Assembly: GCA_010093705.1 (NCBI GenBank)
Contig: MU006120.1
Coordinates: 7,514 to 71,513, forward strand
Length of the DNA: 64,000 nt
DNA from: Patellaria atrata CBS 101060
Lineage: Eukaryota; Ascomycota; Dothideomycetes; Patellariales; Patellariaceae
Direction: 5' to 3'
A model generated the notes under the pieces. The model was given only the letters and a program-made list of their open reading frames with translations. It did not search any database and was not told the DNA's origin. Of this stretch, positions 33,082-44,232 are shown in pieces; position 1 is the first letter of the stretch, and every line of letters starts with the position of its first letter. The translations under genes were made by a program, and so were the position numbers.

Positions 33082-35602
33082 ATGCGATCCGCTGTATTGA
33101 TCTTGAGCGTAGCTGCTCTAGCAACGGCTCGTCCAACAGAGTGGTTGAAATGTAGGTTCAGACACCGCTCGCACTGATACCGGTCTTACCAGTGCATAGG
33201 TGGACCAGAAGCAGACGCACAATCATGTGCTCCCGGATATGTTTGCACTTTTGTGGAAGAGGATTTTGCGCAGTGTATCCCAAATTGTATGTAACCCTTA
33301 TGAACGAATTTTTCTGACTCCTTTAACTAACGTGATTCCAAGCGCTCGAGGAAGAGCTTAGAAGGCGAAATACTGGAAATAATAAGCGACAAACTGCGTC
33401 AAATCTTAACTGGGATGCCGCATATACCAAGGCGAGCGCAGCTCTTGCTAAGTTGTCTCTTTCTCAGAAGGTCGGAATAGTTACTGGACTAGGCTGGCAG
33501 AAAGGTCCATGTGTAGGCAATACTGCTGCGGTGAGCTCAATTGGATATCCTTCACTGTGTCTCCAGGATGGCCCACTTGGATTCCGCTATGCAACAAAGA
33601 ATACTGCGTGGCCTGTCGGTATCAACACAGCTGCCACCTGGGATAAGAAAATGATTCATGATCGCGGTGTTGCAATGGGCCAGGAAGGAAAACAGCTGGG
33701 CATTCATGTACAACTCGGTCCAGCATGCGGCCCAATGGGAAAGATCGCTCAAGGGGGTCGTAACTGGGAAGGCTTCAGCCCTGATCCCTATCTTTCTGGA
33801 ATGGCTATGGCGGAGACAATCACTGGCATTCAGTCATCCGGTATCCAAGCAACTGCGAAACATTACATTCTTAACGAACAGGAGAGAAACAGGGAGACTA
33901 TGAATTCCGTCGTTGAGGATAGAGCTTTACACGAACTTTACCTGTGGCCCTTTGCTGATTCAGTTAAAGCCAATGTTGCATCAGTAATGTGCTCTTACAA
34001 CAAACTGGATGGTGCTTGGGCTTGCGAGAGCGACAAATATTTGAACCAAATATTGAAAAAAGAGCTTGGATTTCCAGGTTATGTCATGAGCGATTGGAAT
34101 GCACAACATAGCACAGTACAGAGTGCCAACACTGGATTGGATATGACTATGCCAGGAACCGATTTCAACAACCCACCAGGTAACATCTACTGGGGTCAAA
34201 ATTTGATTAATGCCGTCAATCAAAGGCAGGTCCAGCAGTCAAGGGTTGATGATATGGTCAAGCGTATCTTAGCAGCATGGTATCTTGTTGGCCAGGACAG
34301 TGGATTTCCATCTGTACAATTCAACTCGTGGAATGGTAATGGGGGTCCCAATGTCCAGGGAAATCACAAAGATTTGGCTCGGGCTGTTGCTCGCGACAGC
34401 ATTGTACTTCTGAAAAACAAAAACGGAGCATTACCACTTAAGAAGCCAGCTAGTCTAGCCATAATCGGCTCTGATGCTATCGTAAACCCCCAGGGGGCAA
34501 ACGCGTGTGGAGATCGAGGTTGCAACAGCGGCACTCTGGCTATGGGTTGGGGTTCTGGAACTACAGAGTTCCCATACCTCATCGCACCTCTTGACGCCAT
34601 CAGGACGAAAGCACAAGCCGATGGCACCACAATCACTACGTCAACATCGGATACAACTAGTGCAGGAGCTTCAGCCGCCTCGGCCGCGGCAACTGCAATC
34701 GTCTTCATCAATGCTGATTCGGGTGAAGGATATATCACTGTTGAGGGGCATGCGGGAGACCGAAACCACCTCGATCCATGGCATAACGGCAATGATCTCG
34801 TGAAAGCTGTCGCTGCCGTAGGAAAGCCAACGATAGTTGTCATCCATAGCGTCGGTCCTCTAACTCTTGAGCCTATTGAGGCCCTATCAAACGTCGTCGC
34901 AATCGTTTGGGCAGGCCTCCCTGGCCAGGAGAGTGGAAACGCACTCGTCGATGTTTTATATGGGTCAACGAGCCCGAGTGGAAAGCTGCCGTACACTATC
35001 GCCAAACAACCATCCGATTACGGAACTTCAGTCAAACCCGGAGACGACAATTATGCGGAAGGTTTGTACATCGATTACCGACATTTCGACAAGAACAACA
35101 TTGCTCCTCGATACGAATTTGGCTACGGTCTTTGTAAGTATCATTCCAAATAAATTTCTCAGGGGTAAAGTACTGACGGTTTCTCAAAATAGCGTACACA
35201 AACTTCACATACGCCGACATTGCCGTTAAAAGTACAGCTACCTCAGGCGCAGCGAGTACGACCATTGTACCTGGTGGTCCTAATGATCTCTATAATCCGG
35301 TGGCTACAGTCACTGCTAGCATTACAAACTCTGGTGCTGTTGCGGGTGCTGAAGTGGCTCAGCTTTACATTGGCATGCCGTCCTCTGCACCTGCGTCGCC
35401 ACCTAGACAGCTTCGTGGATTTGAAAAGCCCATGATCCAGCCAGGACAGAGTGCTACTGTAAGCTTTGTACTTAGAAGGAAAGATATTAGTTACTGGGAT
35501 ACTGGAAAGAAGACCTGGGTAGTCCCCAGCGGTGACTTCACAGTTTCGGTCGGTGCAAGTTCGAGAGACATCAGACTGACAGGGAAGATAACCGTCTCCT
35601 AG
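33082..35602 (+). CDS. Secreted GH3 beta-glucosidase with CBM1-like N-terminus
   Basis: Four exons (33082-33151, 33200-33286, 33343-35133, 35193-35602) join in phase to 785 residues. Residues 1-16 are a signal peptide. Residues about 22-52 (EWLKCGPEADAQSCAPG, then YVCTFVEEDFAQCIPN) have the cysteine spacing and aromatic/QC ending of a fungal cellulose-binding CBM1, though diverged. The GH3 barrel follows: SLSQKVGIVTGLGW, CLQDGPLGFRY, GRNWEGFSPDPYLSG, KHYILNEQERNRE and VMSDWNAQHSTVQS, in which Asp303 is the expected catalytic nucleophile. The C-terminal alpha/beta sandwich and a fibronectin-III-like domain (VTASITNSGAVAGAEVAQLY; RQLRGFEKPMIQPGQ) complete the family layout. It hydrolyses beta-glucosides such as cellobiose outside the cell. 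The acceptor of intron 1 is the second AG (33199); the first AG gives the wrong phase. Confidence 0.93.
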
Positions 35603-36521
35603 AGGGGATAAGAGGTGGAGGCGATGTGAGATGAGAATGTATATATGAAAATGAAATCGTTATTAGATAAATAAATCAGCTAGGTCTCTCTAAGGCTGCC
35701 GAGTACTCTGATTGATATGCGTGGAGAGGAAGCAGGTAAGTAAAGACCGAGAATAAAGATTTTGCGAGATTAAATCATCTTAAACCATATGGTAAGCCTT
35801 AACAAGGAACTCTTCATCACGCATGTTACAGGTAAAGGGAGTCTTAGGGGACTCTCTAAGAGGGTTATGGAAATGATGTTTGTTGCGTTGATAAAGTTGC
35901 TAGTTCTATCTCCAAAGGGGTCACCAGGTAGCGTAAAAATAGAAAAAAGTCATCAACTCAAGCTGACGCTAGAAGAATAGCAACGAAGTAAAGTTGCTGG
36001 CTGAATACAGTTTTTTGAGGTGAGGTGGTTCGAATGTTTTGGCTGGCTTTGGCACACAAAGACGCGGAAGGGTTGTTGCAACGTGCACGGACATTTGTTT
36101 TCTAGAGCGGGAGGGTTGAACTTCTTCAGAACCTCATCATCATCCTTGAGGTAACGTCAGACTTTCAAACCATCACCCATACAGCACTCAAGTTTCTATA
36201 AGAATTGATGGATTCAGAACTTGGAGAAATTTTGTCCCTATCTCTTTTCCCTCACTAGACCTGAATCCTCGTCGCACATTATTTACATGCATAACTCCGC
36301 CTCTCCAGCTGTCTCTTAAAAGCCTCTCTTCCGCGGGAAACAGCACAATATATTGTCCTTCCTTCGACCCTGCTCGACCTGCCCGTTGGAGCTCATTAGG
36401 CTCCAAAGGCAGACTGCTACACTTCACAACGGCTTCCAATACGAAGAAAAGGAGAATCGCGCCAGTAACCTCGTCTGAGCCTCCGGCACTCCCCAACAAC
36501 AACACCAACTCAGCAGCCTCT
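35603..36521. other. Intergenic plus probable 5' exon region of the USP gene
   Basis: 3' flank of the GH3 gene, then from about 36152 an open frame continuous with the USP coding frame but without any ATG. The last part (KKRRIAPVTSSEPPALP, near 36440-36500) looks coding. Confidence 0.45.
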
Positions 36522-39500
36522 GTGAATGAGAAGTCCGGTTTAGCTTCACCACGATCCTCACCTCATCCCCTTCCTCTGAGTATACGTCGTTCTGCCTCTC
36601 CGCCCCGTTACCTACCGCCGCATCTACACGAGGAGATTCTGGAAGCAACCGCGGAATCTGCCGGATTTCAAAGAGAGAATAATTCTTCGGCAGCTAGCTC
36701 ACCGAGCGAAGCTTACGCTGGCTTGACGCTGGAGAGCAGTGAGGGCTGTGATACTTCAAGTTCTAATACTGATAGAAGAGGGTCTACAACATCGGGCGAG
36801 GAGGACGGCCAGAATCTACATACCTCAGCATCGTTACAACAACGGATTTCTCTCACACAACCGAGCTTACGCCGTCCGCAGAGGTGTGCATCTCCGGCTA
36901 AACGAGCTGCTTCTGAAATGGAAGAGCGCGATACTTCACGAATGGAAGGAAACATGGACATCGATAATACCGATTCCGCTCCAAATCAAAATGATGGCCG
37001 AAGCCCGACGGTTACAAAACCCGCCGTACCACCCAGGCCTCAGAACCAAAGGCAAGCTTCGGTCGATATGCTTAGGGAAGGGCATGATAATATTGACTCA
37101 ACCAAATCTGGAAACATCAATGACCCCCCTTTATCCAGCCAGGTATCAAGTAGCGGGACCTTGACTGTAACGGATTCACAACCATCACGACGAAGTGACG
37201 ATGCAGTTAGCCTACCAACTTTACCAAGGATCTCACGTGATGCACCGTCAATAGATCAACAGGTTTACAGGGTCATGGATGCTTTGGCGAATCCCTTGAA
37301 CGAAGGTGACATCGGCTATGTACTATCGGGCAAGTGGTTTAACCGGGTTCTAGCAAGGACTTCTGAAGCCGTGGGTGGGGATTACGATAAAAGCGCTTTG
37401 GAAGGCGATATTGGGCCGGTTACTAACATTGACTTACTCCCGGAAGGGTGGGAAACAGAAAATCTAAGGGATGAACTGAACGAAAAGTTTATACCCATAC
37501 GGAAAGATCTCTCCTTCAAAGAAGACTACGAACTGGTCACGCAGAAAGTCTGGGAGTGGCTTATGGAATGGTATGGTTTTGACAACAGGTGTCCCCCAAT
37601 TGTCAGGTATGCCCATGATACTGCGCCTGAAGGTGCCGGTCAGTCAAACGTTCAATACGAGTTGCATCCGCCTATCTTCACCATCCGAAAGGTTCTCAGT
37701 GAGTCGAATGGTATGACACATCAAAGCATTAAAGACGCACAGCTTGATGCACCTCGTATTTGCGCTAGCACAACCACAAAATTCCAAGCTTTTCTCACCA
37801 AAGCTAAGGAATCTGCACGCATTGAGATGAATAGGAAAGTGAAACTTTGGCGTGTGATAGATACGTTACCAGCTGTGTCTGATGACGATGCTGGCAAAGG
37901 CCAATCAGGTATGCTGACTCCGGCGACTTCAAGGGAAGTGTCACCATCACCCAATCATCAACCACGTCCTAAGCTTATCATTGACGTCCTGGGATTCACC
38001 TCCATGGTCGAAGGTCAACAGCGAGAAATGGTGGACGTTAAAGACCATACGTCCGATCCGAAATATAACGGTGGCGTGAGGCTGGGTACAGTAGGACTTG
38101 CTATTGATCAAACACTCATTCTCGAAGAACAGATCGGGGGACCTGCTGGCGGAGAATTCGTATCAGACTCTTCTAGGAAGACCGCGTCGAGGCATGGTAT
38201 CCAGATCACTGTTACTAAGGATGGCAAAACGAAGGTACAGAACAAAGATGACACAAAGTCTACAAATACCAGCGGTCGAAACACCCCAGTACAACCTGGC
38301 CCTCTTACTCGAGGAAGGGCGAGGAAAGATGGAAGGACTAGGGGTAGTGTGGGATTGATGAACCTGGGAAATACCTGCTACATGAACTCCGCACTGCAAT
38401 GCATTCGGAGCGTTGAGGAACTTACCATATATTTTCTAAGTAAGACTTTATCTGACCCGCTTTCGATCAAGCGCTAACTAAAGAGAAGAAAACAAGTACA
38501 AGGAGGATCTCAATCCCAATAACCCGTTAGGACATAACGGTCAGATTGCAAAGGTCTATGCTGGCTTACTGGCGAGTGTTTATGACGATAACTCTCCCAC
38601 TTCGTTCTCCCCGAAGAACTTTAAATACCAACTCGGACGAAGTCAGCCACTATTTTCTGGGTATGGCCAGCAGGATTCACAAGAGTTCCTCAGCTTTCTT
38701 GTTGATGGGCTTCACGAAGATCTCAATCGCGTCTTGAAGAAGCCATATACTGAGAATCCGGAATCAGATGACAAGACAGTTAATGATCCTGAAGCGATCA
38801 AGCAGCTGGGTGAGAAGTTCCGCCAAATTCACCACTCCCGTAATGATTCCATCGCGATGGATATTTTCAATGGCTTTTACAAAAATACCATGGTTTGCCC
38901 TGTCTGTGATAAAGTCAGCATCACTTTCGATCCCTTCTCCTTATTGACACTACAATTACCTTTCGAACAAACATGGACACATCAGATCATTTTCATTCCT
39001 TTACGCGGGCCTCCTATCCAGATTGCTATCGACATGGATAAAAATGGAACCATCAAGAACTTAAAAGAGTATATAGCTAAGAGAATTCCTGGACTCGATT
39101 GGAAGAGATTGATGATGTGTGAAATTTATAACAGCAAGTTTTACAAGACGTTTGACGACCGAACTAGCATCATTGAAGCCAACATTCAGCCAAAAGACGA
39201 TATAGTCGTGTACGAAATCGAGGATGTGCCAACAAACTTCCCACCCCCACCGAAGAAGCAAAATAAAATAAGGTCTATGGTTAATTGGAATACTGTCTCA
39301 TCAGAAGAGGAGAGTAGTGAAAATGAATCCCCACTCAGCGAGCGGATGTTAGTACCAGTATTCCACCGCAGAATCTCTCCAACCTCATATTCCAACGCTA
39401 GGGCTCTGACCTTGTGGCCGGGCTTCATACTACTTACCCGCGAGGAAGCCAAAGACGCGGATGCAATTCTCCGCAAAGTTCTCAATCTGGTCGCCGGCAT

Positions 39501-41515
39501 GACAACGAAGGACATAATATCAGAAGATAACTCTTTATTCCGAACGATGACCGCCAGCAAGGCCTCAGACACGGTACTGACCACAGATGAAGATGCATCT
39601 TCAGATGATCCCAAAGTCAAAACCCGGTCGGTTGAGGGAGAAGAGGGTATGGTAGATGTTTCAATGTCAGATTCGTCTTCGGATCAAACGCAAAATGCTT
39701 CTTCAGAAGATGACAAAAAGAGCAGATCCGGATTTCTAGCGCCGGGTAGTTTTATCCCACCAGAATGTCGCAGCTTGTTCGACATGAAATATCTCAAAGC
39801 TGGGAGGGAAATCATTCCCACAGGCTGGAGTTCATTTGAGGGATCAAAAGACTATCCTTCCATTGAGTCACGTATTCCTCAAAGGTCAGTACAGGATCTC
39901 TCCCCAAGGTCCTCCGCGTCGAATAGCAGCACCGACGATGTTGAAGATATACCCGAATTCTCAAATAACGCCAACGACGCCTTGGATGGTGACGAAAGCG
40001 ATATAAGCGTTCCGCCCGTTGAAAGATTTAACCAAAGGCGCTCCAATCCGAAGAGACAGACAAGGGGTAGAAAGAATAAGATGGTGACCTACTCTAGAAA
40101 GGGCAAGTCGGTAGCTAACAAACAGGCATCACGCACTCCCCCTGAGGTGGACGAAGACGCCGCATTGATCCGATTAAGAGAAGCTATTCTCCTCGACTGG
40201 AATCCTCAAAGTTACGAAGCTCTATTCGAGGGTTTGGACAACGATGATCTACGGGGCCACGAGTCATGGAAAGAAATGGTATTACTCGAGGATCCTGAAC
40301 TCGTGGAGAAGAAAGCAAAACGGAATGCTCGGAAAAAGTCCGGTATCACTCTTGATGACTGCTTTGCAGAAACAGCAAAGAGTGAGATTCTTTCCGAGGA
40401 GAACGCGTGGTACTGTAATAGATGTAAGGAGCTCAGACGAGCCAGCAAAACCCTCGAGATCTGGACTGTCCCGGATATACTGGTAGTGCATCTGAAGCGA
40501 TTCAGTGCCAATAGAGGTCTCAGGGATAAAGTGGACCTTCTCGTAGACTTCCCAATTGAAGGTCTCGACCTTACGGGACGCGTCGGATTACCCGAAGACA
40601 AGAGTCTGGTCTACGATCTGTTCGCAGTCGACAACCATTATGGTGGCCTTGGAGGAGGACATTATACCGCCTTCGCCCAGAACTTCTTTGATAAAAAGTG
40701 GTATGAGTATAATGGTATGTTTGATACTTCTTATACTTCTCCCGATGTATAGCTAATAACCTCTACCAGACTCGATGGTGACCCCACGCAAGCCTGAATC
40801 TGTCGTCACAACCGCAGCGTACCTCCTCTTCTATCGTCGACGCTCAGAGACGCCCTTAGGTCCACCTTACCTCCAACAGCTCGTAGAAACCTACTATAAC
40901 CCAACCCCTATTGAAGTAGAATCTCAATCACAGTCCTCCTCTCGCGCTGGCTCACCGGCGGGAAAAGGCAGGCGCCTCGACGGCTCGTCCCCCAATGGGT
41001 CGTCGAGCGCTTCAGCCGCAGTCGGAGCAACTCACCAGCGCGGGGGTGGTGGGGCGGGTGGCCCGCAAGGGATAGCAGCTCGGAGCGCGAACGCGAGTAG
41101 CCAGATGGAAGCGGAACTGCCGGCGTACCAGAGTAACGAAGAGCTGGAGGAGGATGAGGGAGTAGCGATGGGGGAAGATGCGTTTATGGGGACGATCGGG
41201 CCGGCTAATATTTACGCGGATGGCGCGTGGGATTGGACAAATATTGGAACATTAGGGAATAGGAATGAGGATGAGGAGATGCTTGATGGGGATGATGCAG
41301 CGAGCGATACTGCGATGGGAGGAAGTGAGATTGGTGATCAGCAGTTGTTGGAGGATTTCGGGGATGAGGGTGTGGTTCCAGTGGCTACAAAACTGGATGA
41401 CGATGATGAAGAGATGCCGCAGCTTGTGACTGATGATGAGGTTCTGGGAAATGACAGCGAGGAGGATGTTGTCGCGGAGGTTAGAGTCGGAGACAAGGAT
41501 TTCAAAGTAGATTGA
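36522..41515 (+). CDS. Ubiquitin-specific protease (Ubp12-like), 5' end unresolved
   Basis: Three exons, 36522-38439, 38489-40714 and 40770-41515, join in phase (introns of 49 and 55 bp), giving about 1629 residues if read from 36522. A long Ser/Pro-rich disordered N-terminus leads to a DUSP domain (about 37250-37620: DALANPLNEGDIGYVLSGKW). The catalytic Cys box GLMNLGNTCYMNSALQC lies at 38356-38406, and YGQQDSQEFLSFLVDGLHED follows. A long insertion with acidic Ser-rich tracts splits the domain. The His box is NHYGGLGGGHYTAFAQ (about 40636-40680), followed by WYEYND|SMVTP and AYLLFYRRR. This is the layout of yeast Ubp12/human USP4-15-11 deubiquitinases. The tail is acidic. The frame is open upstream of 36522 with coding-like text and no ATG, and the first in-frame ATG is at 36918, so an upstream starting exon is expected. 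Confidence 0.9.
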
Positions 41516-41937
41516 ACATCCCTTGTCCGTAGCATGCGAAGGGTTGGTTGAAAATGGAAGACGCGCAATTTGTACAGTGACTGCGTCGGTCTTCCCCTTT
41601 CCTTTTCAAATCAGAGGAGCATTGTTTACATTAGATATCTGCATAGAACATTAGAGTATCCAGGCCAGGTAGGGCAAAAGAGCATCGGCATAGGGTATGT
41701 TGTGGGCAATAGCAACAGAAAGGAAAAGGAACTCGATATTATGGTATTAGATACCCAGATATTTCGACAACAGACGTATGCCTCTCAATACTTAACTTTG
41801 ACCTTCAATGCTGTGACGTGATGATGTCCCCATATAATGTCGAAAGGTAGACTTCTTCTCATTCCATTTTGGACAAAAGACAAGCGTAACCCGCTCCACA
41901 AGCATAATATACCATACAGGTGCACATTTTCCTCTCT
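41516..41937. other. Convergent 3' flanks
   Basis: Between the ends of the USP (+) and Vps17 (-) genes. No coding signs. Confidence 0.5.
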
Positions 41938-43851
41938 CTAAAACGTGGTAGTGGCCAACCTACTGGCAGCATTCTTCGCATCAACCTTATCGTCATCATC
42001 CTCTCCGCCCTTTAAGCTTTCAGCTCCACTTACAGCTCTCTTCCTCCCTTTACCCACTACCTCCTCCTCTTCATCTTCCGGTAGTGGAGGGGCAAAACCT
42101 CCGCTAATGCTCCTATTGAGACCATCCTGTCTCCTCGGTACGCCGCTCCACGCGTCACCCTTTGGGCCCTGGCTGCTCGCCATACTAGCACGACGCTGTG
42201 CGGGATGCGTCTCGCGACCTAGACGAGAGAGTCCACCAGAGGCGTCAATGGCCCGAATATCCGGACGTACGGATTCCAATGTCGCCAGCACCCGCCGCTC
42301 AGCCTCGATCTGGCGGACGACGTATTCGCGGATAGCGGTCTTGAGGTCGGCGCTGGTTCGCGCAAACCACTTACGGCGCTCTTGAACAAGGTTCACAGTA
42401 ACGCGCTGACACTTCTGTGTGAGGTACTGTTCATGGGATCTCGCTTCGTCGAGAGCGGAAATAGCTTCATCAACCTTGTCACGGCGGACAGAGGAAGACG
42501 CTTTAAGGCGGTCTGCAGCGGAGAGTTTGGAGCGGGTGACTTGTTGGGCTTGAAGGAGCTCCCGGAGGAGGATGTGGCGGTTCGTGAGGGTCTCTTTAAC
42601 GATGAAGGCGTCGCTGCTGTGATATTGGAAGGGGTCGCTGAGCGTGGTGGCTTCCGCAGTGCCTTGTGCAGCATGGAGGTCACCGGTTGCTTGAATGATC
42701 TTACCAAGTTTGCGATACGCGTTCCCAAGACCTGGATGAGGTTCCTGAACGTGCATTTGGGTGAATTTGACACCTAGGTCTGCTTCTGCTAGGCCGAGAC
42801 CTATGTTGACTTAGTACAGAACGCTTTTTCCATGACATTTAGGGATTCCTTACCTCTCCTAGCCTTGACGACTCTATCAACCTTCTGTCCATTCTCCATA
42901 GTGCTTAAATAAAACATCTTTACGGTAGGTCTTGCTTCGGCAAGCTCGGGTGTGTCATCCGGAGGCGGAGCGAACTGCTTTATCACCTTTCGTCGAACAC
43001 CAGTAGCCGGCTGCTTACGCCTTATGACAGGACTGTACCCAAAATCACTTTCCACGAAGAATACCATTTCTTCATCCCTCATTAGTACTTCGTTTCCACA
43101 CACGTTGTTCAGCCATCTTTGTATTAGGGCCTTCACTCGAGCCTCATCCTCGTCTGTTCCAACACCTGCAGCGGTGACGGGAGGGGGAACCGCAGGGACG
43201 AATGCTTCGGGATTCGCAGATATTAAGTGCTCTGCTAGCTTCTGGAATTCGCTATGGGTTCGTCTGACGTCGCGGAATTGGGTAGTTCGGAATTTCGGGA
43301 GATTAGTCTAAATATGTCAGAGATAACAGTCTTCATTCATGAATTAGGGACGCATAATTGTTCAATACACATACATATACATCGAATCTGAAGATCGGAT
43401 CTTTACGTCCTGTCCTTTCTAGTGCGGTGACCTTGGTCTGTAGCTTATACTGAGGTATATTTTGCCGTGGTCTACCATGATACCGTTCCGATGACTGCCT
43501 CTGCTGGTCCTGGGCTTGCAGCGCCTGCTGTTGCTGCTGGTGATACTGTTGCGCCGAACGTTGGCCATGATGATGTTGTGCTTGCTCTCCTTCCCGTTGT
43601 TCTCTCCCATTGGAAGCTCTTGGTGGAGAATCCGTCGGAATTCCTTCAGAAGTATAACTACGAGTGAGATCTGGCGACTCTTGGCCTTGTGCGCTTGTGT
43701 ATGAGGATTCATCGTATAACGGGGGGGGAAGACTGTCTGTGGAAGCGGACGGGGTTCCAAAGCTGGGTCTACTGTGTTTAGGTGAAGAGGCCCATGGTGA
43801 TGGACCACCTGGGTTTTCCGGATCCCCTGGAAGAGCTGAAGAGTAGTCCAT
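41938..43851 (-). CDS. VPS17: Retromer sorting nexin Vps17
   Basis: Three exons (43851-43375, 43307-42854, 42800-41938; introns of 67 and 53 bp) give 597 residues in phase. The start is MDYSSALPGDPENPGGPSPW. An earlier non-ATG extension of the frame was ignored. The N-terminus is disordered with a Gln/His-rich run (HHHGQRSAQQYHQQQQQAL). The PX domain begins at KLQTKVTALERTGRKDPIFR and continues LPKFRTTQFRDVRRTHSEFQ, as in fungal Vps17. The C-terminal helices (HPGLGNAYRKLGKIIQ..; ETLTNRHILLRELLQAQQ..; RRDKVDEAISALDEARSHEQ) form the BAR domain. Vps17 pairs with Vps5 in the membrane-bending half of retromer, returning cargo from endosomes to the Golgi. The tail is acidic and Lys/Arg-rich. Divergent from Mef2. 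Confidence 0.93.
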
Positions 43852-44232
43852 GGTAAATTGTATGGAGATTACGTGAATGAAGGAATCGAAATGGGTGTTA
43901 TGAGGCTTGTGTACTGTTGACAAAACGTCGACGTTCAGAGCTGGATGTTAGACGACAATTAGACATCCGGGAGTCAAAGAGGTACCACGAGTACCGCGAG
44001 CACCCCGAGTACCAAAGCTTCGGGCGTCTTCGCACCCGGAGGTACCGGAAAGATGGGCATTAGCGGGCGCTCTGGATACCCCGCGGCCCCCAAAAATCGG
44101 TTCAGCAGACGGGCTGGGACGGGAAACCATTTCTGCAACTTCCATCACCGCGCAAACTTCATCCTTCCCGTCTTAGCTCAATCATTTCATCACTTATCTT
44201 TTCAAGTTCAATGTCTTCAAGATAGAGAGGGG
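43852..44232. promoter_or_regulatory. Bidirectional promoter of VPS17 and MEF2
   Basis: 381 bp between divergent ATG codons. It contains a 9-bp tandem repeat (43982-44017) listed separately. No clear TATA box. Confidence 0.55.
43982..44017. repeat. 9-bp tandem repeat in a bidirectional promoter
   Basis: Four diverged units: gtaccacga, gtaccgcga, gcaccccga, gtaccaaag. Placed 131 bp upstream of VPS17 and 215 bp upstream of MEF2. Confidence 0.7.

Noticed and set aside
34364-35005. 213-codon minus-strand open frame
   Set aside because: Antisense to the GH3 gene, whose frame carries the family motifs; mirror of codon bias.
36025-36045. GGTTCGAAT, resembling a tRNA T-loop
   Set aside because: No acceptor stem, D-arm or anticodon arm could be built around it.
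41945-42777. Two plus-strand frames of 146 and 131 codons
   Set aside because: Antisense to the Vps17 BAR exon.
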